Source: a virus. From it: a stretch of 40,992 bases of DNA. The translations under genes and the position numbers were made by a program. The notes beneath the pieces are model-generated. The model saw only the letters and a program-made list of their open reading frames with translations, did not search any database and had not been told where the DNA came from. The stretch covers positions 1 through 40,992 of the IMG/VR virus record IMGVR_UViG_3300020474_000040; one strand, given 5' to 3'. This document shows, one piece after another, positions 29,386 through 38,751 of the stretch (positions within the stretch are counted from its first letter, which is position 1; each line of letters starts with the position of its first letter).

Positions 29386-29967
29386 ATGTTTGAGTTTACG
29401 ATAGGGAATATAAAAACCTTCACACCTTGGGAACAACCAAGATTTGATACGTTCAGGGGTTGGTGGAATAGATTCAATAGAGATGTTGACTTATCAGATT
29501 ATAGAGTTTACTTAGTTGGTTCATTCGCAGAAAACATTTATGGAGCGAACATTCCGACCATGGATGTAGATATCGTACTTAGAAATAAAGTAAAAGATTA
29601 TAGAAAATTAAAACATATTTTAGATACCGCAATGATAATGGGTTTTGAATCTAAAATGTTTATAGATATAAAATGGGTTTGTGAAACTGTTTGGACTGAA
29701 CATCTTGGTCTTAGAAAAAAATGTCAAAGACCTTCTAAGTTAAGTGATTTTACAAGAATTAAAAATCACAACTATAGTATTAAGACAGTTAATGGTCAAA
29801 CTTTAGAAAAAAAGTTTTTACCTAAAACGGTAAATTGTAAAGAACTTATAGATGGTTTATATGAAGTAAAAGGATACGATTATATGACAACATCTAAAGT
29901 AAATAAACGTATGAGAGAAAAAACTTATACAGGAAAATATTTGGACTTGAAGAATGCCTTTAAATAG
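29386..29967 (+). CDS. Nucleotidyltransferase-fold protein within the tail module
   Basis: The pol-beta-type fold is suggested by VYLVGSFAENIYG at 41-53 (GS at 45-46) and TMDVDIVL at 58-65, giving the GSx(n)DxD metal-binding pattern (D60, D62). A second acidic strand lies in MFIDIKW (near 96-102). It is 193 residues with a basic C-terminal half. Enzymes of this fold add nucleotides to RNA, proteins or small molecules. It lies between structural genes and overlaps the next by 14 bases, so it is expressed late. The target is unknown. Confidence 0.72.
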   Translation: MFEFTIGNIKTFTPWEQPRFDTFRGWWNRFNRDVDLSDYRVYLVGSFAENIYGANIPTMDVDIVLRNKVKDYRKLKHILDTAMIMGFESKMFIDIKWVCETVWTEHLGLRKKCQRPSKLSDFTRIKNHNYSIKTVNGQTLEKKFLPKTVNCKELIDGLYEVKGYDYMTTSKVNKRMREKTYTGKYLDLKNAFK

Positions 29968-32900
29968 ATTTACAAATATAGACGAAGTACAAAGTAAACA
30001 ACCTGTTTTTGGTGAAGTGTTTACACCCGAAGACGCTGCTCTAATCGGTGAAGGAGCACAATATCCTATATTAGAGTCTGAAGATATCACGGGTATTCCA
30101 ACAATTTCAGCACCAAATATGGAAGTTCACTACTATAGTCCACAAGGAGTGTACTTAAATGGTAGATATAACTTACCACTTACTACTGTTGGTGATGAGG
30201 GTAGTAAAACATTATTTGTAAGGCCAGAACAAGATTTAAGAGATGGTGGTTATGTAACTGGCACATATAAATTAGTTTACAACTTTTTCCATCAAATAGC
30301 AGCAGGGGTAACAATAACAGAAATATCACCAAGTAGAAAAGAAGTTAAAATTAAATCAGTAACAGCAAATGGGTTATCTAAATTTTACAACATATACCAA
30401 AGACCAAACGGACTTGTAGGAAACACATTTTCAGGTGATGATACATACTTACCGGCGCATTTAAATTTTGGTAATAATAGTACATTCCCAATCCTTAGTG
30501 CAGCGTTTTATGGAAATGTTGGTGGAGCATATACTGCACGACTACCATTTCCTGTAGGTGATACTACTGTAAATGACCCAACAAGAAATACTGTATTTGT
30601 ACCTGCAAGTAACATTGCACAATTAGCATTAGAAGACCAACCATTTGGAGTAAATAACAGGTCAGACTACGTTACATTTGTAGAAATAGACTTAAATGAC
30701 GCAAGAGCAAGAGGACTATCTACATTTTACAAATATAGAGCTACAGGTATTTTTGAACAATTCAGACTTAGAAAAAACCAAGATAGTAGTTTAACTTGGG
30801 AAAGAAAAGGTGAAGTATATACTGACCCTGACCAACTTCCTGCTGATGTTACTGACCAAAATTTAAGAAATGTATTAGACCCTGACCCAAATTCGCCTGG
30901 AACATATGTAGGAATTTCACCAATTATTAATATTACACAACAACAAGCACTGAGTGTTGCTTATCAAGCAGTTGACTTAAACTTAAATAGTGTAAATGAA
31001 GTAATTGTAAAACTAAGTAAAGAATTACCATCAAGTGTTGTTGTTGGTGACGGACTTGATATATCACTACAGTTACATAAATCATATATAGATAATGTAA
31101 TAGCATACGATGCGATTGAAGATGGAAGTGTAGTTCCATTCTTTTCAAATCCAAACTTTAATATTGATTTAGGTGATAACAAAGGAGCATCGGGTGAGTT
31201 TGAATCATGGTCATCTTTATTAGACGCAGGTTTACCAACAAGACAACAGATTGTAGACAAGTTCTTTAGTGGTTCACTTGGAAATGTAAAATTAAATATA
31301 GATTATTCTGACTTTCAAAACTTCATCAACTTCTCATCAGCAGAAGAAAGAGTTAGAAACTTTAAATATAAACTACAACTTGTAGAAGGATATAATTCAA
31401 GAATCACAACTCTAACAGGAGTAAGTGGTTCTGAAGCAATAACAAACATTTCATCTTCAACAAGTAGAAGAGACGCGTTAATTGGTGGATTTGACGACTT
31501 TGAATATTGGTTATATTACAATCATGATTCATCATTATATACACACTTTAGTTCGTCTGAATATAGAATAGACCCGTATCCAAAAGAATTAAAAAATCCA
31601 CATACATTATATGATTTAACATCATCACAAGGTACAAGTTGGTTTAACACTACAGTAGAAACAGCAAAATCATATGACGCATTTAATGATACTAAGTTAA
31701 CTGAAATGATTCCTGCTAACTTAGCGTTTGACGAAAGAAATACGGAGTACATTGACTTTGTAAAAATGTTAGGTCAACACTTTGATATATTCTACAACTA
31801 CATACAAGAGATTACACAAATCAATGACAGAGAAGAACATCCTAAAGACGGTATGGCTCAAGACTTGATAGAAATCATTGCAAACTCTTTTGGTTGGAAA
31901 CTGTTTAATGGATACTCTGATGTATCGTTGTGGAAGTATGAATTCGGAGTTGACCAATCAGGTAATCCAATACAATCAGGTTCTCTATATTCTAAACCAA
32001 CAAAAGAAATTGTTTACGAAACTTGGAGACGATTGTTAAACAATGTGCCAGGAATATACAAAAGTAAAGGTACAGCACGTTCATTTAAAACACTGATATC
32101 TTCATACGGTATTCCAAGTGCGTTCCTAAAGATTAGAGAGTATGGTGGTCCAAGAATAAAAGATACTAAAGAAGTATATGAACACGAAAGATATATCTAT
32201 AAACTACAATTAGATGGATTAACAAATTCAGAAAACCCGTGGGATGTCATTAATGATAGTAGACCTAAGACAATTGAAATAATCGCAAAACTACCACAGG
32301 GTAATCATACAATCATGAGACATGCTACAGGAAATGTCTATGATTTAAAATGGGAGTACAATCAATCAACAGGAAAAGCAAGATGGGTTGTCAGATACAA
32401 TAATACCTCAGATGTAGCAACAACACCATTCGTTCATTACAAACAACAAAGAAATGTTGTAGTCGCAATATCATCAGGTTCAGATGGGTATCAACTTAAT
32501 TCAGCATGGATTGATGATTGGGGTAACATATTAGCAAACCCAACTGCGTCTTGGACAACAAATACAATAGACAACGTTTGGTCAGGTAATAACAACGATG
32601 GTGTATTAGTACCATTTGTTAATTCAGTAGGTAATACTACATCAAGTATTCAAGAAATAAGATATTACAAAAAAGTATTATCGAATGAAGTAATACAGGG
32701 TCACGCAGCAAATACAGACGCATACTATTCTGATGATAACACATCAGACTTAGACATTGACACTTCATACGACAATGTTCTTTATAGAATATTCCCTGAT
32801 AGTACATATAACACTAACAGTGGTTCTATAGTATCAAGACATCCTAACCAAAAGTTTACAGCATCAGCAGCAGGTCATTATTTATCCGCCTCTTTTGATA

Positions 32901-34483
32901 GTTCAAGAGCAGACGCAGGAAGACTATCAGGTGAAGTAGATACTCAGTTTGTAAGTATTCCATCCGTTGGAGCACTAAACTTAACTAACAAAAAAGTAAG
33001 AATAGAATCCTCATCTTTAAGAGGACCACTACAATTTGATGTCAGTAATGAAAAAAGTCAATATGATGAAGCTCCTCTTGATTCAAATCTATTAGGAACG
33101 TATTTTTCAACAACAGATACAATCAACTTTGATATTTACGCTTCTGAAGGATATTTTAGTGGAGATGATTTAATAGGTGACACTGATGTTAGAAATAATG
33201 ATGGATATGACTTATTAGATTTTAGAGCAAGAAATTACTTCCAAAAGTACACTTCAAGAACAGCACTTCAGATTCAGTTAGATATGTTATCAAGATACGA
33301 TATGTCTATCTTTGATTCTATGAAACAAATTGTTCCCGCAAGATGTGATTGGCATAAAGGTATTTTAATTGAACCACATATATTTGAAAGAAATAATTAT
33401 CTAAGACCACAAGGTATATCCTTTACACAAAATCAATATGATAACGAAGATTCACCAATAGGTATAGTAAGTCTTATATCAGGGTCGTATCTAACATATA
33501 CAAGTAGTATAAGTAAAGATGTGTTTAAACCATCTATATACAAATATACTGATATACTTAGATTAAGTTCTTCAGGAGAATATTTTACAGATACAAATCC
33601 ATATTGGGAATATTCACCGACAGGGTCAGTGATATTAAACGCAAGACTTTCAAGAACAGCATTAGAACCAAAATATTTTTATAGTAATGCTATAAGTGCA
33701 TCATTAGGACCCGAGTTCTCAAATTCAGCATCATTCCATTTTGCAAGAGTTCAAGATGATAGATTGACAGGTAACTTAAATAATTTATTTTATGAAGGGT
33801 GTAAAATATCAAGTACATCTTTAACAGCCAAATCGACTGATACACCTGACAATAGTCCTGTAATAGAAGTCACTACTGTTGATAGTAAAGAAATAGTAGT
33901 AAGTACTACAAAAGAAACAAATATTGTAGACACAATAGGTAAAGAAAAAGTAATAGGTATAATTCCATCTGAAGATTTATTAGCAGTTAGTAATCATATT
34001 TCAAGAAAAGAACAAGCAAATAAATCACAATGGAATTTAAAAGATATAGTAACGGAATGGGATATATTTAAAAATCCACCAGCGTTACCTAAACCACCTA
34101 AGAAAATAGCAAGACCTACAGCTAAAATAGCAGGTGGTGATAAAAAAATATCATTTAGTTTTATACCAACAGTAGGAAACACAAGAAAAAATGTTACATT
34201 AAATGTTGACGCAGCAAACAAAGCAGTTGACAATGTAGCCAGAAAACAATTAAAAAGACAATATAGAAATGGTGGGTTAAGTGCGGATTATAGACCGCCA
34301 ACTTCACCAACTTCTACAAAAACAAATGTATCTAATGTTAGATACGGTTTTGGACAAAATCCACCCGTGACTAATACGTCAACTTTTGGTGCAGCAAATA
34401 CATCTAAGGGAGCAACAGAAGATGTAAATAAGAACAGAAGAAGACGAGGACGAGGGGGAGTTTATTCGAGTAGAGGTGGATAA
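29954..34483 (+). CDS. Very large tail/baseplate protein with LamG-like domain, 1509 aa
   Basis: The largest gene in the window. It has a beta-rich N-terminal half, then a region with TWRRLLNNVPGIYKSKGT and FKTLISSYGIPSAFLKI (about 695-735), a pattern I associate with large tail proteins of marine T4-like phages. A concanavalin-like (LamG) domain follows at about 775-925 (KTIEIIAKLPQGNHTIMR to SIQEIRYYKKVLSNEVI). Further beta structure follows, then a basic, low-complexity tail (NRRRRGRGGVYSSRGG). It is probably a baseplate-linked protein, perhaps carrying the fibres. The start overlaps the previous gene by 14 bases. Confidence 0.72.
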   Translation: MPLNRFTNIDEVQSKQPVFGEVFTPEDAALIGEGAQYPILESEDITGIPTISAPNMEVHYYSPQGVYLNGRYNLPLTTVGDEGSKTLFVRPEQDLRDGGYVTGTYKLVYNFFHQIAAGVTITEISPSRKEVKIKSVTANGLSKFYNIYQRPNGLVGNTFSGDDTYLPAHLNFGNNSTFPILSAAFYGNVGGAYTARLPFPVGDTTVNDPTRNTVFVPASNIAQLALEDQPFGVNNRSDYVTFVEIDLNDARARGLSTFYKYRATGIFEQFRLRKNQDSSLTWERKGEVYTDPDQLPADVTDQNLRNVLDPDPNSPGTYVGISPIINITQQQALSVAYQAVDLNLNSVNEVIVKLSKELPSSVVVGDGLDISLQLHKSYIDNVIAYDAIEDGSVVPFFSNPNFNIDLGDNKGASGEFESWSSLLDAGLPTRQQIVDKFFSGSLGNVKLNIDYSDFQNFINFSSAEERVRNFKYKLQLVEGYNSRITTLTGVSGSEAITNISSSTSRRDALIGGFDDFEYWLYYNHDSSLYTHFSSSEYRIDPYPKELKNPHTLYDLTSSQGTSWFNTTVETAKSYDAFNDTKLTEMIPANLAFDERNTEYIDFVKMLGQHFDIFYNYIQEITQINDREEHPKDGMAQDLIEIIANSFGWKLFNGYSDVSLWKYEFGVDQSGNPIQSGSLYSKPTKEIVYETWRRLLNNVPGIYKSKGTARSFKTLISSYGIPSAFLKIREYGGPRIKDTKEVYEHERYIYKLQLDGLTNSENPWDVINDSRPKTIEIIAKLPQGNHTIMRHATGNVYDLKWEYNQSTGKARWVVRYNNTSDVATTPFVHYKQQRNVVVAISSGSDGYQLNSAWIDDWGNILANPTASWTTNTIDNVWSGNNNDGVLVPFVNSVGNTTSSIQEIRYYKKVLSNEVIQGHAANTDAYYSDDNTSDLDIDTSYDNVLYRIFPDSTYNTNSGSIVSRHPNQKFTASAAGHYLSASFDSSRADAGRLSGEVDTQFVSIPSVGALNLTNKKVRIESSSLRGPLQFDVSNEKSQYDEAPLDSNLLGTYFSTTDTINFDIYASEGYFSGDDLIGDTDVRNNDGYDLLDFRARNYFQKYTSRTALQIQLDMLSRYDMSIFDSMKQIVPARCDWHKGILIEPHIFERNNYLRPQGISFTQNQYDNEDSPIGIVSLISGSYLTYTSSISKDVFKPSIYKYTDILRLSSSGEYFTDTNPYWEYSPTGSVILNARLSRTALEPKYFYSNAISASLGPEFSNSASFHFARVQDDRLTGNLNNLFYEGCKISSTSLTAKSTDTPDNSPVIEVTTVDSKEIVVSTTKETNIVDTIGKEKVIGIIPSEDLLAVSNHISRKEQANKSQWNLKDIVTEWDIFKNPPALPKPPKKIARPTAKIAGGDKKISFSFIPTVGNTRKNVTLNVDAANKAVDNVARKQLKRQYRNGGLSADYRPPTSPTSTKTNVSNVRYGFGQNPPVTNTSTFGAANTSKGATEDVNKNRRRRGRGGVYSSRGG

Positions 34484-34517
34484 AACCAAAAAAATGATTT
34501 AAAAATAAAAAAAACTA

Positions 34518-34524
34518 TATTTAT
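34518..34524 (+). promoter_or_regulatory. TATTTAT motif before tail genes, candidate late promoter
   Basis: AACTATATTTATATAAG precedes the ATG at 34547 by 22 bases, with AGAGGAA between as a ribosome-binding site. Of the six copies this one is the best placed to be a late promoter. Confidence 0.42.
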
Positions 34525-34546
34525 ATAAGTAAAAGAGGAAACAACT

Positions 34547-35188
34547 ATGGGATTTTTAGACAATTCATCTGTAACAGTAGACGCTATCCTTACCAAGAGG
34601 GGAAGAGAATTACTCGCGGAAGGTAGAGACAAATTTTCAATTACCCAATTCGCATTAGCGGATGATGAGGTCGATTACGACCTTTGGAATCCTGCTCATT
34701 CATTAGGTAGTGATTACTATGGTATCGTTATTGAAAATATGCCAATCTTGGAGGCGATTACTGACGATTCATATTTGATGAAATACAAATTATTATCGTT
34801 ACCAAAGTCAACGGTAAAACTACCATTTATAGAATTATCAATAAGTTCAATATCTTCAGCGGAAGAAGGAACAGCAACAACTATAAATGTAACTACCAAA
34901 AATGGTGGTAATGAAAACTTAGGATATACAGCAATATTACTTAATAGTGATGTGGGTACAGTCGGTGGTAACGCAGGTGTGCCAGGAACAACATCACCTA
35001 TTATTAATATTAATTCATATGCTACTAATCAAGCATTAGCAGTAACAGGACTTAACGCATTCATATTTACACCTACAAATAATCTACCAACAAATCAAAA
35101 CACCAATACAAGAATTATTATTATTGGTAATGAAACAGGTGGTAGAGCAGAGATAGATGTTACGGTAACCCCAAAAATTAACGAATAG
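34547..35188 (+). CDS. Tail structural protein, 213 aa
   Basis: Preceded by AGAGGAA, a clear Shine-Dalgarno-like site. The opening MGFLDNSSVTVDAILTKRGR is a conserved start I recall from tail proteins of marine T4-like phages. Residues 1-90 are a mixed domain (ELLAEGRDKFSITQFALADD); the rest is a beta domain rich in Asn, Thr, Ile and Gly (about 95-213), like an Ig-type fold. It leads the group of three structural genes up to 38283. Confidence 0.68.
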   Translation: MGFLDNSSVTVDAILTKRGRELLAEGRDKFSITQFALADDEVDYDLWNPAHSLGSDYYGIVIENMPILEAITDDSYLMKYKLLSLPKSTVKLPFIELSISSISSAEEGTATTINVTTKNGGNENLGYTAILLNSDVGTVGGNAGVPGTTSPIININSYATNQALAVTGLNAFIFTPTNNLPTNQNTNTRIIIIGNETGGRAEIDVTVTPKINE

Positions 35189-35198
35189 GAGATAAACT

Positions 35199-36536
35199 AT
35201 GGCATTTTTAGATAATAATTTTTACGGGGGAATAGGAATGGGTGGTGGAGCCAATCCATACAATGATGGAGCAAACTTTGGTGGTTATCAAAATAACAAT
35301 ATCTATGGACCACAACCTTTCAATAATGTGATAAGTATGAACTATCAAAATGGTGGTGGTGCATCTAACACTCCAAGTAGTGGAGTAAGTGTATCCCCTA
35401 TTATTAATCCACGACCAACAATATTAACACCACCATCATCAGGTGGAGCAGGAGTTGGTGTCGCACCAATTGATGTAATATTAAATGATGATGTGGCAAC
35501 AAACGACACACCAATTGTTCCAGCAGGAGCATATGACTACGGAAGTGGTAAAGTCTATTCAGCATTTACTACTGAAGACGTAGTTGAAGGTGGAACAAAA
35601 AGAGTAACACGAGGATTATGGTCAGGTGGAAGTGGTGAACTAACTAACTTCTTTACCTCATCATTCTTATCAAATACTCAAAAAGCATATTACTATGAGA
35701 TATACAATGGTGAACCATCAGTATCAACAAACGAACCTCAGTTCTCAATAGCATATGGACATTATGCAGGTAGTGGTTCTGCAGGAACAAATGAAGATTC
35801 ACCTTCATCTGCAATATACTCACAAATGCAACAAGTGTTATTACCATCTAATCAAAAGTTTTTTAAATTTAATGACACGAATCAAGATGATGTATATGTA
35901 ATCGCAATCAACAGAGCAAGATTAAAAGATAGATTAGACCCTGGCAATTGGGAATTATGTATCTCAGGTTCAGGTGGAAATGATATGTTGAGATTGATTG
36001 ACGATAGTGGTGATACTAACCAAGCAGGTAACGCAAGACAAACTAAATACAATATTGTATCAGGTTCTCTTACAGGTGGTATCCAAAACTCAACAAGACA
36101 TTTTGGTGAAGTTTATCCACAACATGGTATTATAGTATTAGGAGCAGCACTTCTTGATACATCAGCATCATTGGGTACTGTTAGAACTCAAGCAGATAAT
36201 CAAAACCACAATAGACTATTCTTAGCGATAAGTGGAGCTGCAGCAGCAAACTCATCAAACGGGTTCCAAGCAAGAAATGAAGAAGAAGTAAAATCAACAT
36301 TCTATTTTGTTAGAGCTAAGAACGGTGAGTACAATTTTAGTAATAACCCTACTTATATTTCAGGTTCAGAGGGTAGATTGAATCAGTCAACATATGTTGG
36401 TGACCCAAAAACTTATATTACAAATGTTGGGTTATATAACAATGATAATGAACTACTTGCAATCGCTAAACTTTCTAAACCAATTTTGAAATCATTCCAA
36501 AACGAAGTATTGATTAAGGTTAAATTAGACTTTTAA
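35199..36536 (+). CDS. Tail structural protein with shared C-terminal domain, 445 aa
   Basis: TAGGAGA before the ATG gives a strong ribosome-binding site. Residues 1-110 are Gly, Asn and Pro-rich and flexible (GGIGMGGGANPYNDGANFGG). Residues from 115 on are beta-rich. The last 50 (TYITNVGLYNNDNELLAIAK, then LSKP and ending VKLDF) match the end of the next protein. It is likely a fibre or adhesin component. Confidence 0.68.
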   Translation: MAFLDNNFYGGIGMGGGANPYNDGANFGGYQNNNIYGPQPFNNVISMNYQNGGGASNTPSSGVSVSPIINPRPTILTPPSSGGAGVGVAPIDVILNDDVATNDTPIVPAGAYDYGSGKVYSAFTTEDVVEGGTKRVTRGLWSGGSGELTNFFTSSFLSNTQKAYYYEIYNGEPSVSTNEPQFSIAYGHYAGSGSAGTNEDSPSSAIYSQMQQVLLPSNQKFFKFNDTNQDDVYVIAINRARLKDRLDPGNWELCISGSGGNDMLRLIDDSGDTNQAGNARQTKYNIVSGSLTGGIQNSTRHFGEVYPQHGIIVLGAALLDTSASLGTVRTQADNQNHNRLFLAISGAAAANSSNGFQARNEEEVKSTFYFVRAKNGEYNFSNNPTYISGSEGRLNQSTYVGDPKTYITNVGLYNNDNELLAIAKLSKPILKSFQNEVLIKVKLDF

Positions 36537-36552
36537 GAATTAGTGATGAAGT

Positions 36553-38283
36553 ATGGCCAAAGTATTCAAAAGGATATTCAATCAGGGAATAACCAAACGT
36601 CCCTACAAAGCTCATAAAAGATATGAGGTAACTGATACGAATTATTCGTCATCATTCGGAATATCTACATTTAGAGCAATATCCCCATTTAATACTAAGA
36701 TTGAAGTTTCCAAATCTAAACATCAAGGTGTTGAATACGACACTACGACCCTAACGGGTTCAGGTGCAATATCAACAGAGTTAAATAAGATTCCACAAAA
36801 AATTGTATGGAGTAGTATTAAACAATCATGTTTTAAAGATTATGGTCACATGAAACTATATGCAACCGCATCGGTAGTTTCAATACCTCAACTTAAGTAT
36901 GGATTGGGAATCAAACCTGAATCAGTAACTATTTCAGATTTTTCAAGACTTGCAGGTTCTGCGTCATTACATTTAAGTGAATCTAAATATGACAACAGTC
37001 ACGGTCATTTATATGATACCGCAATAGACCATACTAAATTTGTTGATAAAAGATTCTTAAAATTCTATTTAGGATTTAATTTACTCGAACCAAATACAAT
37101 CTATAAAATTCAAAAAGATGAAGGTCCGTTTGGTAATAATCTTGAATGTAAAAATGTAACAATAGTTAATGGAATAACTACAACAGGTGAAGTATCATCA
37201 AGTGGTTATGGTGCATTTTTACAAACATCATCTTCTTTATATGTACCTGCAGCAGGTAGTAATACTGACTTTTTTAACTCATTTGAAAATTGGTCAATAT
37301 CAGCATGGGTTAAACTACCACCAAGTCAGTCTATGTTAGAATCAAATAGAAATATAATATTAGCAAAAGCGGGTCAAGAGTATAATCCATATCTTGATTA
37401 CAATCCTATGGTGAGACAGTCTTCAGACTCGTTTGGGTCAACAATAGTAACCGAACCAGCATCATTCCCATTTAAAGTAAGTGTATTCAACCAATCGGCA
37501 GGACAACAGTTGAGTGGTAAATTACAATTCCAATTTTTTGATGGAAGAGAAAATAAGATAAGTTCACTTACAGTAACCTCATCGGCGGTTAATGACAATC
37601 AGTGGCATAATATTATTGTAAATCACACAGGTGGTCAAAATGGTGGAACCATGAAATTCTATGTTGATGGAGTTCAACTCGATGACTTTGGTGCTACTCA
37701 CGTTAGAAGACCAATCGGTAATGAACAAGATGTAATGATAATGTGTAAAAACGGAATGGGTGATACAGGTACAAGTGGTTCAATAGATGAAATTAGATTC
37801 TACAATACAAACCTTACAGCAAATAATATTTCATCATTGAGTAACAATCATGTAATTAGTGGTTCAGCATATCAAACGAGAGAATGTGGATATACATTTT
37901 ATGAAAAGGGATTAATAGTAATAACAGACCCACGACCAAAATATCAAAACTGTTTCTTAGGTGATGGTAATTTTAATTATGCACAAAAAGGTTTTGAGTT
38001 TACATTTAACTCTACTAAAAAAATAGAACAACAATCAATCCTATGTGAAATAGGAAGAGGTGAGTATAACGTCTCACAAAATAACACGTTAAGATTAACA
38101 GGTGACGACAGTGGTCATGTACTAAGAGATTTTGTTACAGGGTCAGACTTCAGACCTTACATAACATCAATTGGTCTTTACAATGACAATGGTGAATTAC
38201 TTGCAATTGGTAAGTTAGGTTCACCAATGAAGAAAAGACAGGATGTTGATGTAACAGTTGATGTTAGATTAGATTTTGAATAA
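36553..38283 (+). CDS. Tail structural protein with LamG domain and shared C-terminus, 576 aa
   Basis: The N-terminal 200 residues are a beta domain. A LamG/concanavalin-like unit follows at about 235-430 (ENWSISAWVKLPPSQ, GGTMKFYVDGVQLDDFG, then SGSIDEIRFYNTNLTANNIS), a fold that binds sugars. The C-terminal 45 residues (PYITSIGLYNDNGELLAIGK, then LGSP, ending VRLDFE) are paralogous to the end of the preceding protein. It is probably part of the host-recognition apparatus. Confidence 0.72.
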   Translation: MAKVFKRIFNQGITKRPYKAHKRYEVTDTNYSSSFGISTFRAISPFNTKIEVSKSKHQGVEYDTTTLTGSGAISTELNKIPQKIVWSSIKQSCFKDYGHMKLYATASVVSIPQLKYGLGIKPESVTISDFSRLAGSASLHLSESKYDNSHGHLYDTAIDHTKFVDKRFLKFYLGFNLLEPNTIYKIQKDEGPFGNNLECKNVTIVNGITTTGEVSSSGYGAFLQTSSSLYVPAAGSNTDFFNSFENWSISAWVKLPPSQSMLESNRNIILAKAGQEYNPYLDYNPMVRQSSDSFGSTIVTEPASFPFKVSVFNQSAGQQLSGKLQFQFFDGRENKISSLTVTSSAVNDNQWHNIIVNHTGGQNGGTMKFYVDGVQLDDFGATHVRRPIGNEQDVMIMCKNGMGDTGTSGSIDEIRFYNTNLTANNISSLSNNHVISGSAYQTRECGYTFYEKGLIVITDPRPKYQNCFLGDGNFNYAQKGFEFTFNSTKKIEQQSILCEIGRGEYNVSQNNTLRLTGDDSGHVLRDFVTGSDFRPYITSIGLYNDNGELLAIGKLGSPMKKRQDVDVTVDVRLDFE

Positions 38284-38287
38284 AGTT

Positions 38288-38722
38288 ATGAATAAAAAAG
38301 GAAATTGGTCCCACATCCAAAAAATGAAGGGACACAAAAGTGGGTTGGAAACTCGTATAGATGAACAACTCAAAGCACAAGGAATTGATGGTGAATATGA
38401 ACAATACGAAGTATCATACACAGTACCAGCAACACATCACACTTACAAACCTGATTTCAGATTACCAAACGGTATCTATATTGAATCAAAGGGTTGGTTT
38501 TTACCTGAAGACAGGAAGAAACATTTACTCATTAGAGAACAGAATCCTGACATGGATTTACGATTTGTTTTACAGTCCCCAAATGGTAAAATATATAAAG
38601 GTTCTAAAACTACTTACTCTCAATGGTGTGAGAAGAATGGTTTCAAATGGGCTAAAAAAGAAATACCCCAAGAATGGATTGATGAAAAAGAGAAGGAAAA
38701 TTTCTTTGATTTTTCAAAATAA
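38288..38722 (+). CDS. Phage endonuclease I (T7-type Holliday junction resolvase)
   Basis: Cuts branched DNA such as four-way junctions. The PD-(D/E)xK residues of T7 endonuclease I (E20, D55, E65, K67) are matched with the same spacing by E21, D56, E66 and K68, in SGLETRIDEQL, YKPDFRLPNG and IYIESKGWFLPEDRKKHL. At 144 residues it is close to the T7 protein (149). The start is the ATG at 38288; an in-frame TTG at 38276 is less likely. T4 itself uses an unrelated enzyme (gp49) for this job. A class B -33 box is in its last codons. Confidence 0.93.
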   Translation: MNKKGNWSHIQKMKGHKSGLETRIDEQLKAQGIDGEYEQYEVSYTVPATHHTYKPDFRLPNGIYIESKGWFLPEDRKKHLLIREQNPDMDLRFVLQSPNGKIYKGSKTTYSQWCEKNGFKWAKKEIPQEWIDEKEKENFFDFSK

Positions 38723-38735
38723 TTTTGTATATTAG
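38705..38735 (+). promoter_or_regulatory. Class B promoter, copy 5, for the primase and gp47/46 genes
   Basis: TTTG at 38705-38708, then TATATTAG at 38728-38735 after 19 bases that end AATAATTTTG. Other class B copies have TTTGG and then 19 bases, so this one is a base shorter. The ATG of primase is at 38752. Confidence 0.68.
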
Positions 38736-38751
38736 TGTAAGTTTATACTAA

